A program made the position numbers and the translations under genes. A DNA stretch of 64,000 nucleotides, from positions 62,001-126,000 of the forward strand of contig CAWIVF010000008.1 in assembly GCA_963839535.1 (NCBI GenBank), in the 5' to 3' direction. The stretch comes from RHKX01 sp963839535 (lineage in GTDB: Bacteria > Actinomycetota > Thermoleophilia > Solirubrobacterales > 70-9). Position 1 is the first letter of the stretch. Each line of letters opens with the position of its first letter. Below, piece by piece: positions 21,764 to 29,899 of the stretch. A model generated the notes under the pieces. The model searched no databases, was not told the DNA's origin, and saw only the letters and a list, made by a program, of their open reading frames with translations.

Positions 21764-23223
21764 GGCTGGACGCGAGACCCCAGACGCCGCCGACGAAGGC
21801 GAGCGCGTAGATCAGGATCGCCGTGTAGGCCTGGATGTGGTCGGAGGCCGACATCACGATCAGGGCCAGCGCGAGCGCCACTCCGCCCTGGGCGTACCCG
21901 CGAACCGCCGGCTCACGACGCGCGCGATAGGCGGCGGCGACCACCCCGATCAGCGTCGCGGACCACAGCAGGAGCCCGGGGAAACCAAGCTCGACGAGCA
22001 TCTTCACGTAGTCGTTGTGGGCGGTGAAGCCGCGCGGGCTGTTGAGCGGATCCGTGGGATCGAGGATCGTCGGATAGGTGAGGTCGGTGGTGCCGAACTC
22101 CTCGACGGTCACGCGGGAGTAGGAGCCGAAGCCCTCACCGGTGAGGGGATGGTCGACGCCGTGGGGGACCATCCGGTCCCACTGGCCGGTGCGCCAGGTC
22201 CAGGAGTTCGAGCCGCCGCTGTCGGAGGGCGCGCTCGAGGTCGCCGAATCGCTCCCCGACGTTCGAGGTGGCCCCGGGGAACAGCAACGTCCCCATCACG
22301 AGCGCGAGGGCGACGCCGGCGAACAGGCGCCGCTCCCGCAGGATCGCAAGCAGGAGGATCGCGAGGGCGAAGCCGATCCACGCCGAGCGCGTGTAGGTGA
22401 GGACCAGACAGGCCAACGCGAGAACGAGCACCGGCGCGACCAGGGTCCTCGTCCGGCGAGATCGCGACTCCAGGTAGAAGACGATCCCGATCGTCAGGAC
22501 GACGACGAGGTAGAAGGCGAGGTAGTTGGGGTGGCTGAAGGGCCCGCGGACCGCCTCCAGGTCGGAGCCGTAGCGAGGGAAGGCCTCACCCGTGGCGAGC
22601 TGATGGAGGGCGATGCCCATCGGGACCAGCGACGAGGCGACGATCGTGCCGAGCAGGAGCTGCAGCCGGGCGCGGCTCGTGATCACGGTTGCGGCGAGGA
22701 TGCCGGCGCCCAGAACCGCCCCGAGCCGGATCCACTCCTGGAGCTCGTAGGAGGGCGTTCCCGCGTACTGGAACCCGGCAAGCGGCACGAACAGCCCGTC
22801 GGGCCGCAGGCCCTCGTCGAAGCTCGGCGCGAGCGGCACGGAGGGAAGCGCGAAGACGAGGAGCAGCAGCAGGGGGACGGTGACCCACCGCATCGGCAGT
22901 CGGCGGGCGACGAACAGAACCGCGACGACTCCGCCGACGGCCGTTGCCAGATCGAGGAAGACCGAGTCGGCCGCGGTCGCCCTGACCGCCAGGATCGCGA
23001 GCAGGAAGAGGAACGGGTTGACGACCACCAGCGTCGCGATGACCGCGATCAGACCGAGGGCCGCCGCAAGCTCCGGCTTCGTGGTCACGAGCACCCCGGC
23101 CCCCGCCGCCAGCGCGGCGGCGGGCAGCGCCCAGCGCCCGCCGTCGGTCACCCTTCCTCCGAATCTCGAGGCCCTGCCCCGCCGGCGGCCGAGGTCAGCG
23201 GTTGTAGTAGCTGCCGTACTCAC
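21669..23223 (-). CDS. O-antigen ligase/polymerase-type membrane protein (Wzy/WaaL family), one frameshift
   Basis: About ten hydrophobic helices (ALGLIAVIATLVVVNPFLFLLAILAV, WVTVPLLLLLVFALP, TLVAPVLVLALACLVLTY, WIGFALAILLLAILR and others) are followed by the periplasmic loop GVDHPLTGEGFGSYSRV and LNSPRGFTAHNDYVKMLVELG. That loop is the Wzy_C region in which the HNDYVKMLVE-type motif is diagnostic. The frame breaks near 22195 within the loop. It joins repeat units or ligates glycan to an acceptor. The last ~95 bp overlap the converging secreted-protein gene, which may mean that one of the two stops is displaced by an indel. The start at 23223 overlaps the Wzz-kinase end by 29 bp. Confidence 0.82.
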
Positions 23224-24751
23224 TGGTGTCCGCCGAGGGTCCGCCGACGACGACGAACCCGAACGGCTCGACGCCCGAGCGGTCGAGCTGCTCCGCGAGG
23301 CGCTGGAGGGCCCCGGCTCGGGTGTGCCCGAGGCGGACGACGACCAGCACCCGGTCGACCATCGCGGCGACCGGCGCCATGTCGCCGAAGAGGCCCAGCG
23401 GTGGGCCGTCGATGACGACCGAGGACGACTGGTTGATCAGCTGGGAGAAGAGCTTGCCGAGGGCGTCGTTGTTGAAGAGCCTCGCCTGATCCTGGCCCAT
23501 CGCACCGGCCGGGATGAACATGAGGTCCCCGCTCATCGCGAGTCGCGGGGTGCCGTTGTCGGAGGAAGGCTCCAGGGACACGGTCTGGGTCACCTCCTCG
23601 ACGGTCTTCTCGTCACGCAGGACGCTGGCGACTCCCGGTCCCTTCGCGCCGGCGAGCCGGGAGAGCTCGGGGTTGCGGAGATCGGCCTCGACAAGGGTCA
23701 CCGAGTGGCCGCGCTGCCAGATGGCCAGCGCGAGGTTCGCCGCCGTGCTCGACTTGGCCTCCCCCGCGCCGGGGCTCGTCACCAGGAGGAAGTTCGAATC
23801 GCCGCTGTTGCGCGCACGGGCCTCCAGATCCAGCTGCAGGAGCTGAAAGCGCTCGGCGGCCATGTCGCGGTCCGCCGCCTTGCGCCCGATCCGGGGGATG
23901 CGGGCGACGATGGGAATGCCCGGAAGGACTCCGTCGAGCTGCTCCTCGCGCTTCAGTCGCGGGTCGACCCGGTCGCGGACGAACGCCGCGCCGATACCGA
24001 TCAGGGCGCCCAGCAGCGCCGCGAGGAGAAGCCGGCGCATGTCCGAGCTCCCCACGGGCGTCCCCTGCCCGGAGGCCCGCTCGATGACCTGCACGTCGCC
24101 CGTGCGCAGGGAGGCGAGAAGCTCGAGATTCCGAGCCTGGTCCTTGAGCCCTTGCAGCTGGGCCTTCTCGGCATCGCCCTCCCCTCCCTCGGAGAGTTGC
24201 TCGATCCGCGCTTCGACCAGGCGCAAGCCGTCCTGGTACCGCTTCTTCTGGGTCTCCCGCTCGAACGCGACGAACTCATCGGCGAACGCGTTCGCGATCG
24301 GGGTCGTCACCTTCGGGTTCGTGTCCGTCGAGGTGATCGAGAGAACGTTCGAGTCACCATCGGCCGAGGTCGAGATCGTGCCCAGGACGGCGCCGGGCGA
24401 GAGCTTGCGCTTGGTTTTGAGCTCTTGGTTGATCGTGCGCGCCGCGGCCTCAGCCACCTGCGGCTGGCGGACCAGCTCGATGTCGGTGGCCCTTTCCCGG
24501 GCCGGGTCCGTCACGGGGGCGCCGCCGACGATGGCGGCGTTCGGGTCGCTCTGGAGGAGGAGGACCTTTGCCGTGGAGGAGTACTCCGGATCGCGCGTCT
24601 CGTTGTAGAGGTACGTGGCTCCCACCGCCACGAGGATGCAGAGGATGATCAACCACCACTGCGAGCGGAGGACGCGCGTCCATTCGCGGAGCTGAACCGC
24701 TAGTTCGGTACGGTCGTCCCCGGTCCCCGTGATTCCCCTCTCGCCCACCAC
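23195..24751 (-). CDS. Polysaccharide co-polymerase and tyrosine-kinase fusion (Wzz-CpsD/BY-kinase type)
   Basis: From a GTG pair at 24751/24748 the protein has an N-terminal membrane helix (QWWLIILCILVAVGATYLY), a Wzz extracytoplasmic domain with coiled coil (YQDGLRLVEARIEQLS, about 145-190), a second helix (LLLAALLGALIGIGAAFV) and a cytoplasmic P-loop domain (LLVTSPGAGEAKSSTAANLALAI, with ALVEADLRNPE and SVVIDGPPLG). The tail ends SEYGSYYNR, whose Tyr cluster fits bacterial tyrosine-kinase autophosphorylation. The Walker A reads GAGEAKSS rather than the canonical GxGKS/T, so activity needs checking. It controls chain length and export. The frame is intact. The ORF continues upstream but the extra residues are antisense to the next gene. 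Confidence 0.85.
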   Translation of the reverse strand: MVGERGITGTGDDRTELAVQLREWTRVLRSQWWLIILCILVAVGATYLYNETRDPEYSSTAKVLLLQSDPNAAIVGGAPVTDPARERATDIELVRQPQVAEAAARTINQELKTKRKLSPGAVLGTISTSADGDSNVLSITSTDTNPKVTTPIANAFADEFVAFERETQKKRYQDGLRLVEARIEQLSEGGEGDAEKAQLQGLKDQARNLELLASLRTGDVQVIERASGQGTPVGSSDMRRLLLAALLGALIGIGAAFVRDRVDPRLKREEQLDGVLPGIPIVARIPRIGRKAADRDMAAERFQLLQLDLEARARNSGDSNFLLVTSPGAGEAKSSTAANLALAIWQRGHSVTLVEADLRNPELSRLAGAKGPGVASVLRDEKTVEEVTQTVSLEPSSDNGTPRLAMSGDLMFIPAGAMGQDQARLFNNDALGKLFSQLINQSSSVVIDGPPLGLFGDMAPVAAMVDRVLVVVRLGHTRAGALQRLAEQLDRSGVEPFGFVVVGGPSADTSEYGSYYNR

Positions 24752-25583
24752 AAGGCGCCGTACGATAGAGGTCGGAGCCGCAGTCAGTGTGGTGGTCCGC
24801 GCCAAGGACGAGGAGGCCGGAATCGGCCGGACGCTGCAGCTGCTGAGTGAGCAGCGGTACCCCTCCACCCCCGAGGTGATCGTGGTGGATTCCGGCTCCA
24901 GCGACTCGACCGTCGCCATCGCCCGAGCACACGGCGCCCGGGTCGTCGAGATCACCCCCGACTCCTTCAGCTTCGGCGGCTCGCTGAACACCGGCTTCGA
25001 GGCGGCGGCCGGTGAGCTCCTGGTGGCGCTCTCCGCCCACGCCTTTCCGACCGACCCCGAATGGCTCTCGCGCCTCGCCGGGCACTTCAGCGATCCCCTC
25101 GTCGCGTGCGCAAGCGGCGAGCTCTACGGGCCCGACGGCGAGCGGCTCGAGCAGCCGGTCATCCAGGACGGCGAGCTCGCCCGACGCGTTCCCACGTGGG
25201 GCTACTCGAACGCCGCCGGTGCCGTCCGGGCCGACCTCTGGAGGGCACACCCTTGGCGTGAGGACCTTCCCGGATCCGAGGACAAGGCCTGGGCGCTGCA
25301 CTGGCTCCGCCGCGGTCACGTCGCTGTCATCGATCCGGCCCTGTGCGTCGAGCACGACCACTCTCACGATCCGCTGCGCGATCAGTACATGCGAGCGAGA
25401 CGCGAGTGGCGCGGGCTGGCGATGGTGCTGGACGACGAGCCCCCGTATCGGCTCCGCGATCTCGCCAGGGAGTGGTGGACCGACCGCGGCTCGCACAGCT
25501 CGTACGTGAGATCGCGGCTCAGCCATCGCCGTGCCGCTCGCCTGCTGGGTGGGTACGCCGGGCGACGACTGCCCAAGGATTGA
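24729..25583 (+). CDS. Family 2 glycosyltransferase
   Basis: An intact GT-A protein: VSVVVRAKDEEAGIGRTLQLL, VIVVDSGSSDSTV, then FGGSLNTGFEAAAGELLVALSAHAFP. The usual DxD position reads SAH, as in dTDP-rhamnose transferases with a SAD/SAH variant. Also seen are ACASGELYGPDGE, WGYSNAAGAVRADLW and the catalytic-base region LPGSEDKAWALHWLRRG. The length is up to 284 residues from GTG 24729, but that start overlaps the divergent kinase start by 23 bp, so GTG 24789 is possible. Ordinary codon use. Confidence 0.85.
   Translation: MIPLSPTTRRRTIEVGAAVSVVVRAKDEEAGIGRTLQLLSEQRYPSTPEVIVVDSGSSDSTVAIARAHGARVVEITPDSFSFGGSLNTGFEAAAGELLVALSAHAFPTDPEWLSRLAGHFSDPLVACASGELYGPDGERLEQPVIQDGELARRVPTWGYSNAAGAVRADLWRAHPWREDLPGSEDKAWALHWLRRGHVAVIDPALCVEHDHSHDPLRDQYMRARREWRGLAMVLDDEPPYRLRDLAREWWTDRGSHSSYVRSRLSHRRAARLLGGYAGRRLPKD
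24761..24767. promoter_or_regulatory. Overlapping divergent -10 candidates between the kinase and a GT2 gene
   Basis: TACGAT (24761-24766, plus strand) and TATCGT (24767-24762, minus strand) are offset by one base. The minus-strand box is 10 nt before the kinase GTG at 24751. On the plus strand no start codon follows at the same spacing, so the GT2 mRNA would begin within or ahead of its annotated N-terminus; GTG 24789 is a possible true start. Confidence 0.35.
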
Positions 25584-25590
25584 CCGGGGC

Positions 25591-26470
25591 CTAGCGGGTT
25601 CGGGCCCCGGGCCCCACCTCGTTGCGGCCACGGCGGCCCAGCTCGAAGGCCCATGCGTCGAGCGGGCCGACCAGCTCGAGCTTCGCCTCACCTGGGCTCC
25701 GGGTGCGCGCCAATGCAGCTGCCGCCCGTGCGGCCGACAGGGTCGTCCACTTGACGAGGCCCAACCATTGCCTCGGCCCGCGCGGCGGGAACGACCCCGG
25801 GTGGGCGCGGTTGAGCCACGCCGCCCCCGCCCCGTGCCTGGCTCGCTGGCTCAGCAGTTGGCGGATGGTGCTGCGGCCGAGGTGGGTGACCCGCGCGTCC
25901 GGGCGGGACTCGATGCCCCACCCCCGCGCCGCGAGCCGGAAGCAGATGTCGGCGTCGCCGCCCGAGCGAATGTCGTCGACGAAGCCGCCGACCTCCTCGA
26001 AGGCGCGGCGTCTGATCGCACAGTTGGCGGTCTGCGCGTAGGGCCAGTCCTGCCGATTGGCGGTCTTCTCCTGACTCATCCGCTGGGTCTCGTGAGCGAA
26101 TGCGACGATCTGGCGACCCCGGCCGGCCGGGGTCCTCGTCGGCCACGCCACCCGCCAGGACCGCCGTGCGCTCGCCCGCCTCCTCGCGGAAATACCGCTC
26201 GACGAGGTTGGGTGGAGCGACCACATCGGCGTCGAGGAAGAGGATCCACTCGGCGCTCCCGCGGGCTGCCCCCACGTTGCGCGCGTGGTAGGAGGACTGC
26301 ACGGCGGGTGCCGGCACGACCAGATCGGACCCACCGCCGACCGCACCGGCACGGTTGTCGACCACGGTCGTGGTGGTCGCCCCCGTGATCGGAGTGGATG
26401 AGAGACGTGCGAGGACGGCATCCAGCTCAGCCGAGGAGCCGTGGAAAGGAATGACGACGTCGACCGACAT
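25591..26470 (-). CDS. Family 2 glycosyltransferase, one frameshift
   Basis: ATG 26468-26470 opens SVDVVIPFHGSSAELDAVLARL; the metal site is WILFLDADVVAP. After a break near 26135 the second frame reads IVAFAHETQRMSQEKTANRQ, ANCAIRRRAFEEVGGFVDDIRSGGDADICFRLAARGW and WLNRAHPGSFPP. The GG..D.D.CFRL block is the acceptor-site ED-x-D equivalent. Expected length is about 292 residues. Its start overlaps the upstream GT4 stop as TGATG (26468-26472), so the pair is likely coupled. Confidence 0.83.
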
Positions 26471-27694
26471 CAGTCCCGGAGCGCGGCCGAGAACAGAGCT
26501 TGCAGCTGGGCGGCGGACTTCCGGCCTTCATGGGCTCCCATCACGCTTCGCCTCCCCTCCTTGCCCATCGCCTCGCGTTCCTCCTCCCCGGTCTCGAGCC
26601 AGCCGGAGGATGGCCGCCGCGAGGGCGTCGATCCGGCCCGGTGGGACGAGCAGTCCCGACTTGCCGTGCTCGACCAGCTCCGGGATCCCCATGACCCTCG
26701 GGGCGATCACCGGCATCTCGAGCGCCATCGCCTCCATCAGGACCACGGGGATCCCCTCCGCGAAGCTCGGGAGGCAAAAGGCGTCGGCCGCCTCGTAGTG
26801 CTCGCGGATCCGGTCCTGGCCGACATAGCCCGAGAATTCGATGCGGTCGTCCACGCCCAGCTCGGCCGCCAGGTTCTCCAGCGCGCTTCGGTCGGGACCA
26901 TCGCCGACGATCTCGACCGACACCTCGGCTTCGTCGTCGGCGGTCTCCGCCAGGGCCCTGATCAATATCTCCACACCCTTGTCGGGAGCGAGCCGGGCCA
27001 CGGTCAGCAGGCGAATCCCGTTCCGCGGAGCGGTGGAGCGGCTCGGGCGCCCAAAGCGCGTGTCGACCCCGCATCGCACGACGTGCAGACGCTCCCAATC
27101 CTCGGGAGGGCTGAACCGCATCAGCTGCGCCCGGGCGTAATCGCTGATGCACGCGACGAACCTCGCCGCAGCGACCTTCTCCCTCAAGCGGAACCGCTCG
27201 ACCTCGTCGAACTCGGTCGGGCCGTGCATCGTGAAGCTGAAGCCGGCGCCCTCGGCCGCGGCGAACTCGGCGTAGAGCAGCGCCACCATCGAGGCGGCGT
27301 TGGCGAAGTGGACGTGGACGTGGCTGATGTCCCGGCTCCGGAGGTGCCGCCAGAGCAGGATCGCCTCGGCGAAGTAGAAGAGCGACCAGAGGCGCATCCG
27401 GAGCCCCGGCGGGCTCAGCCGCTGCGCGACGGCGAACGCCCGGAGATATCCCAGCGGGTGCCGCGCCAGGCCACGGACGTGCGCTCCCAGCAGCCGTCCC
27501 CAGCGCGGCGGCTGGAGCGTGGTCGTGGTCTCCGCCGCGCGGCGGTCCGCCTCCGTCAGCAGATGCTCGGTCTCGGCGGGACGGAGGGAGAAGGTCTCGA
27601 CCTCCACCCCCAGCGCCCGGAGGTCGTCGACCTCCCGGGCGACGAACGTGTGCGAGACGGCTGGATAGGTCCCGGTGAGGTAGGCGATGCGCAC
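26470..27694 (-). CDS. Family 4 glycosyltransferase (colanic-acid WcaL/AmsK-like), one frameshift
   Basis: GTG 27694 gives RIAYLTGTYPAVSHTFVAREV, the start typical of exopolysaccharide GT4 enzymes. Also present are ISHVHVHFANAASMVALL and FSFTMHGPTEFD. The C-domain has LLTVARLAPDKGVEILIRAL, VSVEIVGDGPDR and EGIPVVLMEAMALEMPVIAP (EX7E), with MGIPELVEHGKSGLLV. Near 26600 the frame shifts; the alternative frame reads EEREAMGKEGRRSVMGAHEGRKS to FSAALRD and stops at 26470-26472. About 408 residues. It precedes and overlaps the coupled GT2. Confidence 0.88.
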
Positions 27695-27696
27695 GG

Positions 27697-28641
27697 CTAG
27701 GAACCCAGGGGGAGGAGGATCGGGGGAGCGTCTTCGTACGCGATCGCCGTTGACGCCGCGCGCTCGATCAGATCGGTGGACAGGTCCCGGGCATCGCACG
27801 TGAACCCGAGCCCCCGGCCGGCGAGCTCGTCGGCGATCTGCTCCTGATGATCGTCGACGTGCTCGGAGTGCCTGCGCAACCTCGGAATCAGGATCGGGGG
27901 GCGGCCCGCGTCCAGCGCCATCAGCGCGGAGCCGATCCCGGCATGGGCGATGACGACGTCGGCCGCGGCGACCTCGCTGACGGAGGTCGGCCTCGGATAC
28001 GTAGGGAGCGCCCGGCCCGGCAGGTTTCCGCCGTCGACGGGGCCCGTCTGCCAGAAGACCTCGGCGTCGGCCGGGATCGCCGCCAGGGCGCCCTCGATCA
28101 GGCGCGGGAACCCGAACTCCTCGAGGGACCCGACGGTGACCACCACCTTCAGCGGTCGCTCCGGAGCCGGTCGCTCGCGGGCTGCGTAGCCATCGAGAAC
28201 CGAACCCGCGAAACGCCACCGATCCGACTCGAGGTGCGGGTACTGGGTGAGCAGGCTGACGCCCGGCACGAAGCGCAGGAGGCGCGCGGTGAGCGATGGC
28301 CCGGTGCTCCGCGCCGCGCACTCGATGTAGACGCACGGCAGGCCGAGCCTGCGGCCGGCGAGCATGAAGGAGAGGGCGATCGCGGCTCCGGTGCTGACGA
28401 TGCCGGTGATGCCATGTCGCCGCAGGATGCCGCTCGCGCGCACGGTGTTCGCCGCCGCGGGCCGCAGCTGGCGCGGACCGCTGTAGGGCACGAAGGTCGT
28501 CTCCTCGCCCGCGAGCAGTGAGCGGCTCTGCGTCGAGTCGAAGGTGATCCACCTGACCTCCTCGACGCCCGCGAAGCGGGGTCGCAGCCGCGCGAGCTCG
28601 GCCAAATGTCCTCCGGTCGAGGCGACGAGTGCGAGGGTCAC
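27697..28641 (-). CDS. Fused Alg14-Alg13-like UDP-sugar glycosyltransferase (MurG fold)
   Basis: 314 residues, intact, from GTG 28641. Residues 1-155 match the Alg14-type acceptor/membrane half (LALVASTGGHLAELARL, GITGIVSTGAAIALSFMLAGRRLG, VYIECAARSTGPSLTARLL). Residues about 160-314 match the Alg13-type donor half of GT28 (KVVVTVGSLEEFGFPRLIEGAL, ADVVIAHAGIGSALMALDAGRPPILIPRLRRHSEHVDDHQ). In many bacteria these are two genes (EpsE/EpsF or WelK-like pairs). It would add the second sugar to a lipid-linked intermediate, probably from a UDP-sugar. It is separated by 2 bp from the GT4 downstream. Confidence 0.85.
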   Translation of the reverse strand: MTLALVASTGGHLAELARLRPRFAGVEEVRWITFDSTQSRSLLAGEETTFVPYSGPRQLRPAAANTVRASGILRRHGITGIVSTGAAIALSFMLAGRRLGLPCVYIECAARSTGPSLTARLLRFVPGVSLLTQYPHLESDRWRFAGSVLDGYAARERPAPERPLKVVVTVGSLEEFGFPRLIEGALAAIPADAEVFWQTGPVDGGNLPGRALPTYPRPTSVSEVAAADVVIAHAGIGSALMALDAGRPPILIPRLRRHSEHVDDHQEQIADELAGRGLGFTCDARDLSTDLIERAASTAIAYEDAPPILLPLGS

Positions 28642-28651
28642 CGAGATCGAA

Positions 28652-28678
28652 ACCCTACCGTTGAACCTCCCCTAGTGT
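28652..28678. promoter_or_regulatory. Divergent leaderless -10 candidates (TAGGGT minus, TAGTGT plus)
   Basis: TAGGGT on the minus strand (28657-28652) is 10 nt before the Alg14-13 GTG at 28641. TAGTGT on the plus strand (28673-28678) is 8 nt before the GT2 ATG at 28687. Only 45 bp separate the two genes. Confidence 0.4.
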
Positions 28679-28686
28679 GAGGGCAG

Positions 28687-29899
28687 ATGGCCGCTCGCAC
28701 GCTCACCCGCAGCCGTCGGTTGCTGCGGACCGGCGTCCTTGCCGCGGGCTCGGCGTCGACCGGCTGGGCGCTGGCATCGAGCGGGTATCTGCTCGCGCTC
28801 GCGCTCGCCGCCGCGCGTCGGGCCGGGACGGTCCCGCCTCGCCGCGACATCGCGCTGACGATCCTCATCCCCGCGTACAACGAGGAGGGCTCGGTGGCCA
28901 CAGCCGTCTCGGGGGTGCTCGAGTGCGACTACCCCGCCGAGCTGCGTCGCGTGATCGTGATCGCCGACAACTGCACGGATGCGACCGCCGAGCTCGCGCG
29001 GAGCGCCGGAGCCGAGGTCTGGGAGCGCGACGAACCGGATGCCCGCGGGAAGGGCCAGGCGCTTGCATGGGCACTCGGCCGGCTCGAGGAGGAGGGCGGC
29101 CGAGGCGATGGGGTCGTGTTCATCGACGCCGACTGCAGCGTGTCGCGCAATCTCCTCGCCATCCTCGCCGGCCGGATCGCCGCCGGCCACGACGGTGCCC
29201 AGGCTCGATACGTGATCACCAACCCCGAGGCGGGATCGTCGGAGGCGCTCAGAGCCGCAGGCTTCGCGTTGATGAACTTCACCCGTCCCCGGGGCAAGCA
29301 GGCCCTCGGACTCTCCTGCGGGCTGTTCGGCACCGGGATGGCCCTCTCGGCGGACACGCTCGATGCCGTCCCGTGGACGTCCTTCTCGCTCACCGAGGAT
29401 CGCGAGTACCACCTCAACCTCGTCGAGGCAGGGCGAAAGGTCGACTTCGCCGGCGAGGCCGAGATCCTCACCCCCGCCCCCTCCACGCGCGCCGGCGCCG
29501 AGACCCAGGAGACGCGATGGGACGCAGGGAACCTCCAGCTGGCCAGTCAGTGGATCCCCCGGCTGGTGCGGCGGCGGCACGGCAGAGCGCATCGCCTCCA
29601 CGCGGCCCTCGAGCTCGCGGTCCCGCCCCAGAGCCTCATCTCCACGCTGTGGGGCTTCGGAGTGATGGCCGGCGCGGCGGTGAGGTCGCCGCGGCTGCTC
29701 GGCGCCGGGCTGATCGCCGCGGCCGCGCAGGCCGCCTACGTCGTGGTCGGCCTCCTCGGCGCGCGCGTGCCCCGCTCCGTGTGGCTCGCGCTGCCGCGGG
29801 GACCCGCTGCTCGTGGGGCGGCGGCTGCTCCAGCTCAGGCGAGTCGCCGGTGGCTCCGGGATGAGCTGGGAGCGGACGGAGCGGACGGAGCCGCGCTAG
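28687..29899 (+). CDS. Family 2 membrane glycosyltransferase, one frameshift near the C-terminus
   Basis: An N-terminal membrane segment (LASSGYLLALALAAA) precedes the GT2 core: IALTILIPAYNEEGSVATAV, VIVIADNCTDATAELA, FIDADCSVSRNLL (DAD), FTRPRGKQALGLSCGLFGTGMALS and the acceptor motif TSFSLTEDREYHLNLVEAG. A C-terminal run of hydrophobic helices follows (LISTLWGFGVMAGAAV, LLGAGLIAAAAQAAYVVVGLLGA). This topology matches chitin/hyaluronan-type or N-acetylglucosaminyl transferases. Near 29800 the frame shifts; the alternative ends RRVAGGSGMSWERTERTEPR at TAG 29897-29899. It shares CTAG with the converging oxidoreductase stop. Confidence 0.85.
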
